Assembly: GCA_022494885.1 (NCBI GenBank)
Contig: JAGVSM010000496.1
Span: 124,001-188,000 of the forward strand
DNA: 64,000 bases
Direction: 5' to 3'
Origin: Micrasema longulum
Taxonomy: Eukaryota > Arthropoda > Insecta > Trichoptera > Brachycentridae
The translations under genes were made by a program, and so were the position numbers. Shown here piece by piece: positions 1-12,004 of the stretch (its first letter is position 1; each line of letters starts with the position of its first letter). The notes beneath the pieces are model-generated. The model had not been told where the DNA came from. It made no database searches and saw only the letters and a list, made by a program, of their open reading frames with translations.

Positions 1-3000
1 ATGAAAGAGCTAGCGGTGCTATGTAAAACTTTAAAAAAAAACGAATTTGGTAATATAGACTAATAAAATTAATCGTTTTCTTTCATTTAACAATAAATGA
101 CCAATATCCCTTTTTGGAAATGATGAATAATATACCGTAATAAGATTTTCAAAAAGTTAAGTTGCAAAAAAGGTGTTTTTTTTTTTTTTTTCAGTTTGAG
201 CAAACTGGTGCTATTTCTTGTGTGTCTGTGATGTAATACGAGTCCACATAGGATACAAGACTTGATATATCTCTCTTTTTAATTTAATTGATGATGAAAA
301 ATATTTATTCTTACTGTGCAAATAATACTTATATGAATGAAAGTGATGCCATGCCACAATAAATCTATTTTACTGTATAAAAAGAGCACGAGAATAGAAC
401 TCAACAAAAAAAACAGATACGCTGTTCTGTGGCTGGTTATCGTATGAAAAAGACAAAAACAAAAGAAAAAAATCGTTGAATCAGTCGTATGGTACTGGTA
501 GTATGCGGGAAAGCACATTCGTTATATGACCGGCGAATTGAATTTTTAAATTTTATTTTGCAATAGCAGGTATAAATTATATATTTGTTTTTATTGATTA
601 CGGAAAGGGAATTATTTAACAGTATGACTCTATATAATTTATTTTTTCAGTGTCTGAACTTTAGAATATTCTGTCTCTTGCTTGAGACAACACAATGTTT
701 CATCACCGCATGTAGATGAGGTTTGTAGCACAGCCTTTTAGTTATTGTTGAAGTATATTACCACAGAGACCGCACCAAGCACCCGCCTTGTGTTCCATTT
801 AACCTAAGTTCCGGAACCTAACTTGTTAACAGTAAATATAAAGCAGCGTAAAAAGGCGCGACAAATAGCTTTGAATTTTGCTCATTTTTCATAACGTGAT
901 TTCAAAAAATCGTTCCATGAAGCATCATCTCTATTTAATCATACGTCAGCGGCTCTACAATATATAATTGCGCTTTCTTTACGGAACATGTATTATTTTA
1001 TTAGAGAAGCCTTCAAAATTTGTAAACTTAAATTCTGTAATTATTTTCTCTTGTTTAAAAGATGAAAGACGGGAAGACTGATAGCTCCGTATAGATCCGC
1101 CGGCAAAAGGATTTTTAATTCCGAGTAAACAAAAAAAAATCTTTTATATTTTTTATTATTCAATCATTTTCGTGAGATTTTATTTATTTTTTACGTGTGG
1201 GATGATGCGGAGTGGCAATTTTAATGTATGATTTGTTTCTTCTTTTTTTGACATAGTATTTAGTTATGTATAGAAAAGTATAATTGGCCTATAATTTTGG
1301 TTCATTTGTTTTCTTTTTATAAATAAAATAAAGATAATAAACAAGTAAACGAAAGTGAGCATTTTCGATACCTCCTTTAGTTTGCGTTAAAGCGACGGAA
1401 TAAAACTGTTCGCGATATTTGCGTAGTGTACGGTAAAGATGTTATAAATTATTGACGAATTAGCTGTAAATAATGCAAGAGAATACATTATTGACTCATT
1501 TTCTGGTGTTATTTGTGTCTGTTTTTTTCCAAGAGAAGAGAACACGGGGACAAAACACAAAAAAATAAAACGAAAAAACTCAGTCACTGGTGAAAGTTAT
1601 AAATAAAGTAGAATAAAGTAAATTGCAGTACAATATTACATTATCCCACACTATTTTAGTGGCGAAGAGATCTACAAAAAGCCAGAATATCTATACCAAA
1701 GAATTCCAAGTTATGTGACGAATTGACAAATCTGCACATTCTGGCTTAAAAACAAAAGTTGCTCATAAAATATTTATTTATTAAATAAAAGATTTAATAA
1801 ATAGTAGATATTGACTTCTGGTGATATGGTTGGGAACGTGAAAAAAAATGGATTACAACAGAGATGGGACATTATTTAATGCATCAAGTATTTTGAAAAT
1901 GCAAATATTAAAAACTAAAATGCATTTCTATAAAGATACGTTGCTAGAACCACTTTATATATTAAAAAGTTCGCTGATGGTTTCTTTTTTATATTTAAAA
2001 AAATGATTGCAATATTTTAGAATAATTTCTTTACCTTCACAGATGTGTAAGTTCTCAACATAATCATTATTTTGCTGGTATCGCAATAATAGTCTCATGT
2101 TAGAACAAACAATAACTTGATTTGTGCTGTGAACTTGGCATGTGTCATCTCATCAAAACTATTTCACCCTCCTGTCGATAATATTATTTGTTTCCTTGAA
2201 TAAAGTTTATTATTCCATCAGAATAAGTTGGCTTAACGATTACAGTTATCTCTTGGGACCGAAGGGAGGACCTTCAAGTTTATATAACTAGCTACTGATA
2301 TATCTTGTTCGAGTCTCTTAACATAACAAATTTGTTCTTTTAACCTTCACTTTTTCACATACTACTCGTATATAAAAATAAAGGTTTTGCCATTATTTTA
2401 CTAAATTTATTTTCAATAAAACAATCGTTTTTTTAAATTTGAATTTTTAAAATAGTAGACACGTTAAATATAATAAATAGACACGTTATTCCCTAATATT
2501 TATGATTTTGCTAATATTATTTTTCCCTGAACAATAAAAAAAAAAGATAACAAATCACGATACGCATACAAACATTTGATAATACCTACATGTGAAAAAG
2601 ATATATATATATATATATAAATATATATATATATAAATATATACATATATACATATATTTACTCGTATGTTTATTTTCAAAGAGGTATTTCAGCATTTTT
2701 TTAATTAAATTTGTACAAAAAGTTGGAACTGAAATTTTTAAGGCATGTTTTGATTTTCATTCGTTTTCAAACTACATATGAAAAAAATACGTAAAAACAC
2801 ACGATACAGAATTGATAAGAAGTTTTATTATGGTCGAATCGTATAAAATATGTATAAATTGCACTTAACGAAAATGTGTTTTTTAAGGGTGATTATGTAG
2901 GTACATTTCTACCCATAGTTCCAAATTCCATCAACAAAACATGTCTCTATAATATCGTGAAGGGATGTGATTGAATAAAGTATAGCGTCCCTTTTATCCT

Positions 3001-3470
3001 TTATCCCTGTCTACTGGGAGATGATGTGTTATAGTGATAAGTGTGATTTCTCTTTACTCTTCTATCAAATCGTATCACTTATTGACAGCCGGCTATTCAT
3101 CACAAATAAGCTCCCTTGATTAATAGCAAATAAATATACCTCCGATTTTTTCACTTTTCCCAGCATTTTCTAGTAACTTGTTTATTTATTTATTCGTTTA
3201 TTGAAAATAATGGAAAACAATGTTACCTCTAAACATTTTATGTAATTTTTAAACGTGCCCTTATTTCATAATAACAAAATTTATTTTTAATATTTGTACA
3301 AACGGTCTAGCAACACTACAAATAGAAATAATTTTTGACCTATTTGGCCAGATCAACTCATCAATCCGCGCGCAATCCACCCCCATTATCCACTTCTTGA
3401 TAACAACTTTATATGTAGTGTGAGTACTGACTAACTGTCCTTATTGACAATATTGACAAGTGGTAGGTTT
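1..3470. other. AT-rich interval, nothing recognised
   Basis: No frame here gives a protein I recognise. The stretch is AT-rich with many homopolymer runs. An (AT)n-type microsatellite lies at about 2604-2665. A short 68-base hairpin lies at 1680-1747, with arms AGCCAGAAT and ATTCTGGCT. Probably old intergenic or intronic DNA. Confidence 0.6.
2604..2662. repeat. (AT)n / (AAAT) microsatellite
   Basis: Runs of TA dinucleotides are interrupted by single extra A or C bases, read directly from the sequence. This is a simple repeat with no attached element end. Confidence 0.9.
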
Positions 3471-3495
3471 TAAACGGCCGTATGTTCCATTTGCT

Positions 3496-3643
3496 TGCGG
3501 CCTGTCCTTCTAGTTCTCAGAGTACAAAATTACATCACTCGGATTGAAAGATTTGTTGTTTGGTTTCTGTTTTACTACCGGTTGCCACCTGATGCCAAGA
3601 TAGGAACCCTTCTTGCTAACTAGGGCTAAGGATGCCACCATCG
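3496..3643. repeat. Dispersed repeat A, copy 1, left part
   Basis: This segment aligns by eye with 55767-55912, sharing the blocks GGTTGCCACCTGATGCCAAG versus GGTTACCACCTGACGCCAAG and GGCTAAGGATGCCAC versus GGCTTAGGATGCCAC. The repeat continues after an inserted transposon at 4592-4988. The family is unnamed here and its orientation is not established. Confidence 0.75.
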
Positions 3644-4591
3644 ACAATTGAACGAAGTTATGCAGATAGCACTAGTCCACAATTTAGACAAAATTAGGTA
3701 TTGGTGTTATCGGGTACAGTAAAGTCAATTCTATGTTTTGCTAAAAACAGCCAGACCGCTTCCATACAAAGAGCTGTAATATTCATCTTCTGAAAATAGT
3801 GTCAATCAGAAAAACGGCATTTCACAATTTGCAGAAGACACTCACAGTAGTAAAAAAATATTAAAGTACTTAAAACATCATTAAAACTGGTCAAATACAT
3901 ATTTAGATTCTTGTTTGTTATATTTAAAAAAACTAATGTAGGAGTATTAATTGTTTATCATTTGTAAAACGAGGCTCGCACAGAGACATGCATATTTTAT
4001 AGGGCCAAACATTTTTAATTATTTTTTTACTGATAATATTTCATTGATTCCAAACTTTCAAAATTTTCCTTCTTTTAAAAAACACGCACTATCCTGGATT
4101 CAAACTAAAGATATGAACTCTTTTTTTCGATGATATATTTTGTTGCCCTTTAATAAAAAATAATACTTTTATGTTTTTTTTTAATATTTTTTATTTCCTT
4201 TTTTAATTACTATAAAAAAATACTACATAATCTTTTACAAAATATTTAGTTTTCTCTTTTTTATGTTAAACAAAAATATTATAACTGTCCATTATTTATT
4301 ATAGTAGTAAAAATTCATTAGCATTTTCTTGTATACCCACGAACAGGCCATGCCTTTGTGGGATTTTTTGTTTTCTATTTTTACTTTTAATATGTATTTC
4401 GTTGCTCTGTGATAATGTTTTATTTTTTAATTACTCCATTTTACCTCTTATGCATATAGTAAATTAAAAAAAAGTCAAAAGCATTCCAACTGTTGGGTAA
4501 ATTTGATTATTGACTCAATTCATAAAAGTGCTATTATCTCAGTTTCACATTTCTATGGCTGGCTGCTTTCTGCATAACTACGTTCAACTGT
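3644..4591. mobile_element. TIR DNA transposon D1, copy 1, nested in repeat A
   Basis: The left end AATTGAACGAAGTTATGCAG is the near-perfect inverse of the right end, which ends CTGCATAACTACGTTCAACT, giving terminal inverted repeats of about 24-28 bases. Subterminal blocks, TCAATTCTATGTT at 3726 and TGCTATTATCTCAGTTTCAC at 4530, recur in a second copy at 34547-35541. The insertion splits repeat A: flanks 3496-3643 and 4592-4988 rejoin when compared with the copy at 55767-56292. CAATTG on the left and CAACTG on the right could be a 6-base target duplication, but they may instead belong to the TIR. No transposase frame is visible, so this is a non-autonomous element. A LINE 3' end sits inside it. 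Confidence 0.75.
3945..4136 (+). pseudogene. LINE ORF2 C-terminal fragment inside D1
   Basis: The frame reads about 60 codons to a stop and contains KTRLAQRHAYFIGPNIFN, then PNFQNFPSFKK. This has the style of the extreme C-terminus of Jockey/CR1/L2-type LINE ORF2, with its KTR...FIGPxxFN...FKK pattern. Upstream RT domains are absent, so it is a 5'-truncated insertion. The downstream AT-rich stretch to about 4440 is probably its 3' UTR. Confidence 0.6.
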
Positions 4592-4988
4592 TCCTCCGCT
4601 GCCATCCTCAAAACAACGTGCTGACAGACGCCACTGTCTCCCAACACCCATAGCCCGAATTATGTCCGGGCGGCCTAAGAAAAAAACTGTGCCACTTCCG
4701 TCTGTTCCCCCGTACTGATGCACTTCATCTTCGCCATCACAGCCGTTGAGGTCTTCACCCGTAGCCCTGGACAAGGAATCGCGTTACCTCCCACATTATT
4801 GGATCCTTACCAAAACGTAGCCACCTAAACACTTCGGTCAACCGCAGTGAAAGGTACCTACACCCGCTACTTAGACGCGCTGAATGAGAATGACTCCAGA
4901 GAGAACTGAGAAAGTTACTCTGCCCTCCAGGAGCCGGGTTAATGGACTTGTTTAGGTATAACAAGTAAATATATGCCCACAAACTACG
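4592..4988. repeat. Dispersed repeat A, copy 1, right part
   Basis: Matches 55913-56292 with several shared blocks: CTCCCAACACCC, GGTCTTCACCCGTAGCCCTG, AAACACTTCGGTC, AACTGAGAAAGT and GCCCACAAAC near the end. Together with 3496-3643 it gives an ancestral unit of roughly 530-560 bases. Reading frames across it are broken and match nothing I know. Confidence 0.75.
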
Positions 4989-5334
4989 TCCGGACCAGGA
5001 CTATAAAATAATAATGAATATTACAATATAATAACATTTTTTTGCAATAATCAAGGTAAATTAGTACCTGCCTGCAATATAACTTTTTCGTACTCTTTCG
5101 ATTTTTTTATATGCAATAATTATATGATAAAATAAATGTTAAGTGCATGTACCGACTTATAAGTTATCAAAAAATACTGTCGCTACTAAGAGCCATTTTG
5201 TAATATTACAATTGTGCATTTTCCGTTTTATTTTAAAAATCATTTGTGAAAAAAATACTACTTAACAATGCCCAATCAAAACATGATTATTTTTTAATGT
5301 GTTTCCAAGTAAAATATTTATAATTCTATCTCAT

Positions 5335-5580
5335 AGCATAGTAGTTGATGTATCCACCTACCATGTTGAGGCCCAAAGCTCTCATAGCACGGTGGAAATA
5401 AAAAAATGGTTTTAAAGGTGTTTTTATATGGTAATATGTCATTCTTCTTCAACTAGCATCTGAAGTGTAAGACTAATCACCTTACCTTCCAAGTAAGAAA
5501 AAATCTCCAGATCCCCAGTTAGAGTACCAATGCGGTGCCCTATGAGCCACTGGATGCAGATATAAAATTGATGATGTTTA
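5335..5580 (+). repeat. tRNA-headed SINE family S2, degraded copy
   Basis: The body matches the better copies at 44279-44537 and 32656-32906: a CTGAAG..TAAGACTAATCACCTTACCTTC block, then GTACCAATGCGGTGCCCTATG, the TGGATGC block and a GATGATG tail. The tRNA-like head is largely eroded. Confidence 0.7.
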
Positions 5581-5584
5581 GAAA

Positions 5585-6535
5585 TGAAATATTTGTTCAG
5601 AATTAATGTTTTTTATTAAACCACACATGGGTTCAATCTTTCAATAGCTTTAAAAATGTAGGTGAATGTTATCAGTTATTTAATCAAATATTTTTAAAAA
5701 ATAATTATGTATTTCGTTAGTTTAAAATATTTTGGGATTGTTTTGAAAAAAAATCATTTGCCTAATAGATTGAATGAGAAATTAGCAGCGTAGATTTTTG
5801 AAGGAGCATTTTATCCCCTTTCATAAATAAATATCTCCGCCTTTAGGCAATGCGAGTATTCAAATTCTACCACCTTTAGGGGAGATAATATGTCTGGAAG
5901 GAAGAAAAGTTGGTATTAAAGTAATAAGACAGTGCCGTCTTCGTAAGATTAGTATCCACAATCTTTAACTTTTTTCAAATATTTGAGAAACCACTTTTAT
6001 GGCCAAAATATTACATTTTCAACAGTTTCAATAAATAGTTAATACTCCATCATATACATTACGAATTGAAAATTAATCGATTTTATAAATGTATTTATTT
6101 AGCCTATTGATATCAATATTTTTATTTTTTTTATGTATATTTTCGGATAATAAAATTTATTTTACGTTAAATTTACACAAAATAAAATATGTATATAATT
6201 TAAGCACAAATTATTGCCAAAAAAGTTTATTCACATTTATCCACAGTGAATAATAGAAATTATTTGTTAATTGCAATACTTGTAATAAAATAAGATTAAC
6301 AATCATTAAGTTTGCAATATGCCATTCATTAAAATAAACATTTGTAAAATAACAGCATAATGAATGAGAATACAATATGAAATATTTGTAGTCAAATTAA
6401 ATAACCATTGATAAAATTACCGTAATTTAAATGAAAAAAGAAAAAGTTTAATATGTTTGGGTAAATCCAGCCTCTTTGTTATGACACTAACACTAACATA
6501 CAAATCCCTCTTTTTTTATTGATTTAAGTATAAGT
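5585..6535. other. AT-rich interval, nothing recognised
   Basis: Very AT-rich with no long frame and no repeat that I could match elsewhere in the window. Confidence 0.5.
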
Positions 6536-6539
6536 ATAA

Positions 6540-6725
6540 TTAGTTTCCTGATGAAGAGACGGGTACGTCTTGAAACCGGTAGATATATAATTGTCGATAA
6601 GTGGTTTTATGCAAATATTTACTAAAATTAATTTACCTGAGGGTTCTGACCACAAAGTTAATGCCTTAAAAAATTATCATAATTGTTTTTTATTAAATAA
6701 ATGAATAAAAAAAAGAACACGTATT
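6540..6725 (+). repeat. Dispersed hairpin repeat H, copy 1 (hammerhead-like core)
   Basis: CTGATGA at 6548-6554 is followed by a stem, AGACG/CGTCT around GGTA, and then GAAAC at 6572-6576. Related copies lie at 30650-30730 (+) and 16525-16620 (-). The downstream block GACCACAAAGTTAATGCCTTA also recurs at about 17285. The layout resembles the conserved core of a hammerhead ribozyme, but no clear third stem or cleavage site was found. The ribozyme reading is speculative; the repeat itself is well supported. Confidence 0.5.
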
Positions 6726-6729
6726 TTTT

Positions 6730-8050
6730 AATTAACTATGAATTAAAATAAAATAAATAAAGTTAAAAGCAAACCAAAAATATATTTTCTTAAAAATAAA
6801 TGAACTCATTAAAAACAAAGTAAACAATTATAAAAACAATTGTTATTTTTACGTGAATTTAAAAAACTAAGCGGCTAAGGATTTTTTATTTATTAGTTCA
6901 TATTTTTTTCCATTATTAACTATGATCAATAATAAAAATAATGTGACCTCACTGGGGTACCCGTGCCAATGACACTTAAGTAAGTTATAGATTTTAATTA
7001 AATAATACTTATATTCGGATGTAGTACGTATTTTCACTTTTATTTAAAAGACCTGATTTAATGAGAATATCCACTATCGATAAAAAAGTTGATAAATTTA
7101 AAATCAAATTCATACATACATAAGTAAAATATTTTACACGCTCTCTTTTATTATAAAAGTCAAAAACCGAAAGCTGCAAGGTTAAACAAGTAAAAAAATT
7201 GCCACCAGGAGATGAATAAAAAATATAGCAAAATAAAACAAATATAAAATCATTTAATATCTAAAAAGGTGCATCCTCCTCTGGTAAGGCTAATGAAAAC
7301 ATTTGCTAATGAAGCAGAGGTAAAGCTGTAATTGAGACTGAGAAAAATCCATCTATAGAAAATAAAGATTTTCAAACAAAAGAGCAAGGAATGGAGATGT
7401 AGCAGTCTATCGTTTACCTTTGCAGGCAGATATGATTCATAAAGAAAGGCTTCGAGAAGAGGAAAGGTAACACTGTAAGCAGCTTTCATAAGCCTGGAGC
7501 TTTAAAAGTCTAGTATCATTTCAATGAAAATTTAACAAACGTTTCCAATGTACGTACAACTAAAATATTTTATTACAATTAGCGCATTAAAAAATATATA
7601 CTCGTGAAAGCGTTTTATTTAATAAAAAATAATATTGCTGGGTATGTTCAAATATGTTTTAAAACCAGTTTTTTTTTTTAAAATGCAATTCATTGCAATT
7701 TTTTTACTCTTATTTGATTTTATTTGAAATTGATTTTTCATCAACATCTCGTGTAATTTTTTACATTACCTTAAGACAATAAAAACTTAATGGAAGGTAC
7801 CTTTTATTACTCTGTTCTTATTTTAAAGAGTCAACCTTTCATAAATCTTAATTCGTGGGGTAATTATTACAACTAGGTAACATCAAAATCATTATTATTA
7901 AATAACCTACTAAAAAACATAATATATGTATCTTCTCCTATGAATCCTACAAAAAGGTGAGTAGTGTTTTTTTTTTATTTCTAAGAAATATTTGCGTTCT
8001 TATGATTTACCCAAATATTTAATTTTTATGGCCATTTTCAACGAATCGTA
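6730..8050. other. AT-rich interval, nothing recognised
   Basis: No recognisable protein or repeat. A 79-codon minus-strand frame at 7250-7489 has no identifiable features and ordinary AT-rich composition, and I did not accept it as a gene. Confidence 0.5.
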
Positions 8051-8051
8051 A

Positions 8052-8162
8052 ATAACTCACTATTAGAAAATGGGAATCAGTTAGGGTGGAGGGGGATTCA
8101 AACCACGGACCTTTGAGCCGTGAGTCCAAGACACTACAGGAAATACAGGACCACAACTCAAT
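8052..8162 (-). repeat. tRNA-headed SINE family S3
   Basis: On the minus strand the segment contains GACTCACGGCTCAAAGG and then a box-B-like GTGGTTTGAATCC, the layout of a tRNA-derived SINE head. Similar antisense heads occur at 31370-31492, 40745-40830 and 42712-42835. Confidence 0.6.
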
Positions 8163-8266
8163 TCGTAGACCCAGTTTTAATTTTATTTTGTTATTTTAAA
8201 TGCCTGATTTGTCTTTTTGTAGCGTTCCTGAAGGAGGATAAAATAAATGTGTTTTTAGTGGGTTAA

Positions 8267-8930
8267 AGGGCCGTTTACACGTGGACAATACAAAAGGGTA
8301 ATTGTTACGTAATTTATAAAATCGAATAGTCCTTTATGTTAGTTAAGTTAAATGATTTGTATTTGTTGTTGTTAAAAGTTTCTTAATATAAAAAGAATTT
8401 AATTAAGTTTGTTCATTGACAAAAATAATTATATACTTCTTTTACTTATTTGTGCATGTTGTGTTCATATGTTATTGATTCAAAATATCTAAACATAGCA
8501 AATTGTGATTATTATACCTAAGTTGTGTGTATTGTTAAATGCTTGTGAACCATAATAAATTATGTGACAGTATTGTCACGTCCTAGCTCCGTGAACATCT
8601 TCGACCACGCACGACATAACGCTAGAACATTAGAAAATTCGGCCTCAAATTAGGCAGATTTTTTTTCGAAAGTGACACGCGTTCACGTCAAACTAATTAC
8701 TTATGCCAAAAGGTCATGTCCGTACGTGTTCACGCAACAACAATGTGGCCACTGGCGACCGCGCGGGGTCTTTTTGTGGGTAATCATCGTTCTGCGTAGG
8801 TAGCCAGCCCGTCTATCTCGATGGCGATGTCTCGAGACAATTTTTCGTCTTACAAATTACTGTTTACACGTGAACGACGGTCGAGTCCTGGGACAAAACA
8901 ATATTGTGTTGTCTACATGTAAACGGCCCT
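8267..8930. mobile_element. MITE with TAA target duplication (PIF/Harbinger-like)
   Basis: The left end AGGGCCGTTTACACGTGGAC and the right end, ending GTCTACATGTAAACGGCCCT, are inverted repeats over about 26 bases. Both sides are flanked by TAA (8264-8266 and 8931-8933). A second TTTACACGTGAACG motif lies just inside the right end. The element is 664 bases long and GC-richer than its surroundings in the second half. No transposase frame is visible. A 3-base TAA duplication and GGGCC-type ends are typical of the PIF/Harbinger group, so the superfamily call is inference from ends only. Confidence 0.8.
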
Positions 8931-9090
8931 TAACTTGCAAATGCTGATTTCAAAGTTACCTGGTTTAAGTAATTTCCCCGCTATATGATAAAAATAATTG
9001 TTTTTCTCATATACCTAGACGAAATATGCAACAATTGCTACTTATGTCATAATCTAATTAAAATATTATGATCCAATAATCGTTTTCATG

Positions 9091-9330
9091 ATTATCATTT
9101 CATATCCGCACCCAATGGTGCATATGGCATTGCATTGGTGCTCCAATTGCAGCGTATTTGGATCATTTTTGCTACATAGAAGGCGAGTCCTATGCATTAG
9201 GTGCCAATCCAGAGACAATGAATTATTGCATTGCAGAATCACCTTTTAAATACATTTTTCACGTCCACTCTGCCAGAAATCTAACTTTTAAACATGGTAG
9301 GCGGATTCACCGACCAATATACTAAACGCC
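9091..9330 (-). repeat. tRNA-headed SINE family S2
   Basis: Reversed, it follows the S2 plan: a degraded head with CATGTTTAAAAG, a TTTCA/TGAATTATTGCATT block, CTCTGGATTGGCACC, then CCAATGCAATGCCATATGCACC and a GATAAT tail. It lies directly beside an antisense piece of repeat S4. Confidence 0.65.
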
Positions 9331-9344
9331 GGGTTTAAATCCAC

Positions 9345-9420
9345 TTGAGTTCCTGTATTTTTATCTGAGAATACTCATCGAGTCGAAAACACTTTTCCAG
9401 TGTGATTTTACTAACCTTAG
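9345..9420 (-). repeat. Composite repeat S4, fragment
   Basis: Reversed, it contains a TTTTCGACTCGATGAGTATTCTCAGATAAAAATACAGG-type block, which matches the central block of the + copies near 32972, 42868 and 63590. Confidence 0.5.
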
Positions 9421-9424
9421 AAGG

Positions 9425-10530
9425 TGCTTCAAAAGATCGCACTTATCTACATACGAGTTAAACACCTTCCTACTATATTTTATTACGATATAAAGCAAAA
9501 GTTATGTATTCGTAAGCCGTGTGTATTATAAGTAATCAAAACATGCCTTGTCCAATCCCTTGTTCAGTTAAATATCCCAAAGCGCAATTAAAATATGTAA
9601 TCAATCATTATTTGTCTGAGTCGTGACTATAGAGTTTGATGATTCTGCATTGAAATGGATTATTAATACATACATCTGTATTGTACGGCCTTCGTTCAGC
9701 ATCGTTTTAATTTGAGCTGAGCCAAAGTTCGACAATACTTTTAATGTATCTACGATTTCAACTCCAGTAGGGGTAGAAACGAATTTATTTAAAATTTAGG
9801 GGAGCAGTTTGGCTGCTTTTGGCCTCCGACCTTCCTCTTTTGATGAATGAATCGTTGAATTTTTATGCTTGCGTACAAGTCAATCCACAGGGAAATAATT
9901 TAGAAGGGGTCGATTTAGGGCTAATAAAGATTACCAGTCCTGTAATTCATTGAAAAAATAAAAGAATATTTTTTAAATCCAAGGATTCAGCAAAATGATA
10001 AAATAAACAAATGAGGATTACTCTGCCGAAACAATGATTAAGCTTGAAGATAGGGAATTTGTATGTTTTAAGTAAATAAAATTAACAACTTTTTTTACTA
10101 TTGAAAATTATTATTATGTATTACTTAAATTTATGTTTTATTTATTTATTGAAACTGTTAGAAGTTAACTGTTTTGGATTATTTATGATGTATTTTTTAA
10201 ATAATATTGGCAACTTGTTTTTTGCTATTTGTGAGTACTTCTTCATTTGGTTTTAAAAAAATCACAAAAAAACTTTTTCGACTTTTACTGTGTATATAAT
10301 TTGAATATCCAGTTACAAATAAATGTATAATAATACATCTAATTATTTTGCTACTTCCGGATAACCATGACATTTGGCATTAAACATATTTTTAAAATAA
10401 ATTAATCAAAGTTTTATTTATTTATTAAATAAATAAATATAGCAAAAACTAATAAAATATGCACTTTATTTGAACAAATAAACAATAGTACATTATTTAA
10501 AGAACATTTTAAAATTAATTGTCATACCAT
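9425..10530. other. AT-rich interval, nothing recognised
   Basis: Mostly AT-rich sequence. No frame or repeat family could be assigned. Confidence 0.5.
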
Positions 10531-10750
10531 ATTATAACAGAGATGAAGAACATTTAAAAGAAGGTAATATAGAAGTCTAGACATCTACAGGGATTATGAC
10601 CTGTCATTGGCTGGATAAAGTGTTTAAATGTTCTTAAATGTTCTTCATCTCTGTTTTAATATGTTAATGTTTACAGCTCCCCAGGGAATTTAATCCAGTC
10701 CTTGTCTGCATAAATTTAGACAAACTCAAAATATTGTTGATAATTGTCAT
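10531..10750. mobile_element. Foldback element FB1, compact copy
   Basis: The left arm ACAGAGATGAAGAACATTTA is followed within 110 bases by its inverse AAATGTTCTTCATCTCTGTT. The conserved outer block AGCTCCCCAGGGAATTTAAT and TTAGACAAACTCAAAATATT follow. Most of the interior seen in longer copies is deleted. Confidence 0.85.
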
Positions 10751-10754
10751 AAAA

Positions 10755-11575
10755 CAAAAAACTTTTATGTTAACAATTTAAGTCCAAAAAGGCAATTGAA
10801 TTTCGTACGGTTGTTTTTTTTTATCGATTCAATTTTACTATCGATTTAGTATTAAAATCTACGATTTATTTTGTTAAAAAAATTAAACTTATGTGTCAAA
10901 TGAATATCATATTAATATTTTAATAATTTAAATGATAATTGTATGTCATTATCATCTCATGCGGCTCTGGTTTAATCAGAAAGGGTAGACAATAAATTGT
11001 GAGTTAAATGAGTCGTTCGTTAATTGAAAATATCAGATTGTAATCCATCGCAGGGATGATCTCATGAAGTTTACGAAACACGTACTGTTTGTTTTTTATT
11101 TCTTATATTACTTACTAAACTTGAAATTGAGAGGAGGGAAACATTATTATGTTCATTAAAAGGATGTGAATAAAAACAAATCCGCTTCCATTTTGTGTAT
11201 TTCAATTAAGGGTAGTTCAATATTGCGTATATTAAAACATTTAAAAAGTAATTAATTGTTTGAATAATTATTATTAAAACAGAGGTTACACTACATCTCA
11301 CTTTTTTATTTATTATAATTTTTAGGAATAGAAATCATATTTTCACAAATTACATATTTTTCATTAATATGGGTGCAAAAAGTGAGTTTTAGTATTAATG
11401 AAATACTAAAAAAAACGGTATTCGTTGTTTATGATTAAAATTAGCAGTCGTCTACAAGCCCAACTTGTCGTTTTATAGGTATTAGATTTGTGTTGTGTCT
11501 GTTTTAAAACAAGACATTTGAAAAAAAATAAGTAAATTTGTTATAAGATAATTCATCATCATAATCATTCCATAT
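10755..11575. other. AT-rich interval, nothing recognised
   Basis: No protein-like frame and no repeat match noted. Confidence 0.5.
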
Positions 11576-11579
11576 TCAC

Positions 11580-12000
11580 TCCCTAGTGAGAGCATATGAT
11601 GCCTCGAAAATCCTCCAGGCATCTCCGTCGGCTGCCAGCTCATGTGCATCCTCCCGAGTCAAGTTCGCGTCCCATAGTTCTGACATGAACAGCCGACGAA
11701 CAGTCAGCTGTGAACCGGAGTTTGCTGCGTCCGTTTTTTTATTATTTTATTTCTTACAAAGTCAAACCACCGCGCAGTTAAAATTTTTCTGAGACATCTA
11801 TTCTCGAAACTCAGAATGTTATTGTCTTGGGTCCTAGTTAGGTATTGCGTCCGTAGAGGAGAACGGGTGTTATGCAGTGTTATATAGGCGGCATTTAGTT
11901 TTGCACTGAGTAAATATCCAATCTCCAGACAGCCTTCATACTGTTGGATGCGGCGCCTGCTATTCCTAGCCGCAGTTCAGTTCCCGGTTATTTTTTAAAG
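11580..12000 (-). pseudogene. RTE-like LINE reverse transcriptase fragment
   Basis: Translated from the minus strand, 11795-12000 gives pieces reading AVWRLDIYSVQN and then ITPVLLYGRNT, corresponding to the K..IRIF...VIPVLLYGCETW region downstream of the RT catalytic core. Near 11580-11715 a different frame gives RRLFMSELWDANLTREDAHE and then DGDAWRIFEASYALTRE before a stop, the typical C-terminal WxxAxxLAxDRxxWR..AY module. About 80 AT-rich bases with a T-run lie between them. Frames are broken, so it is a dead 5'-truncated copy. The (ATC/ATG)-rich tail at about 11560 fits a RTE-type 3' end. Confidence 0.75.
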
Positions 12001-12004
12001 CTGC

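Noticed and set aside
7250..7489. 79-codon minus-strand frame
   Set aside because: No recognised motif, and hydrophobicity matches AT-rich background.
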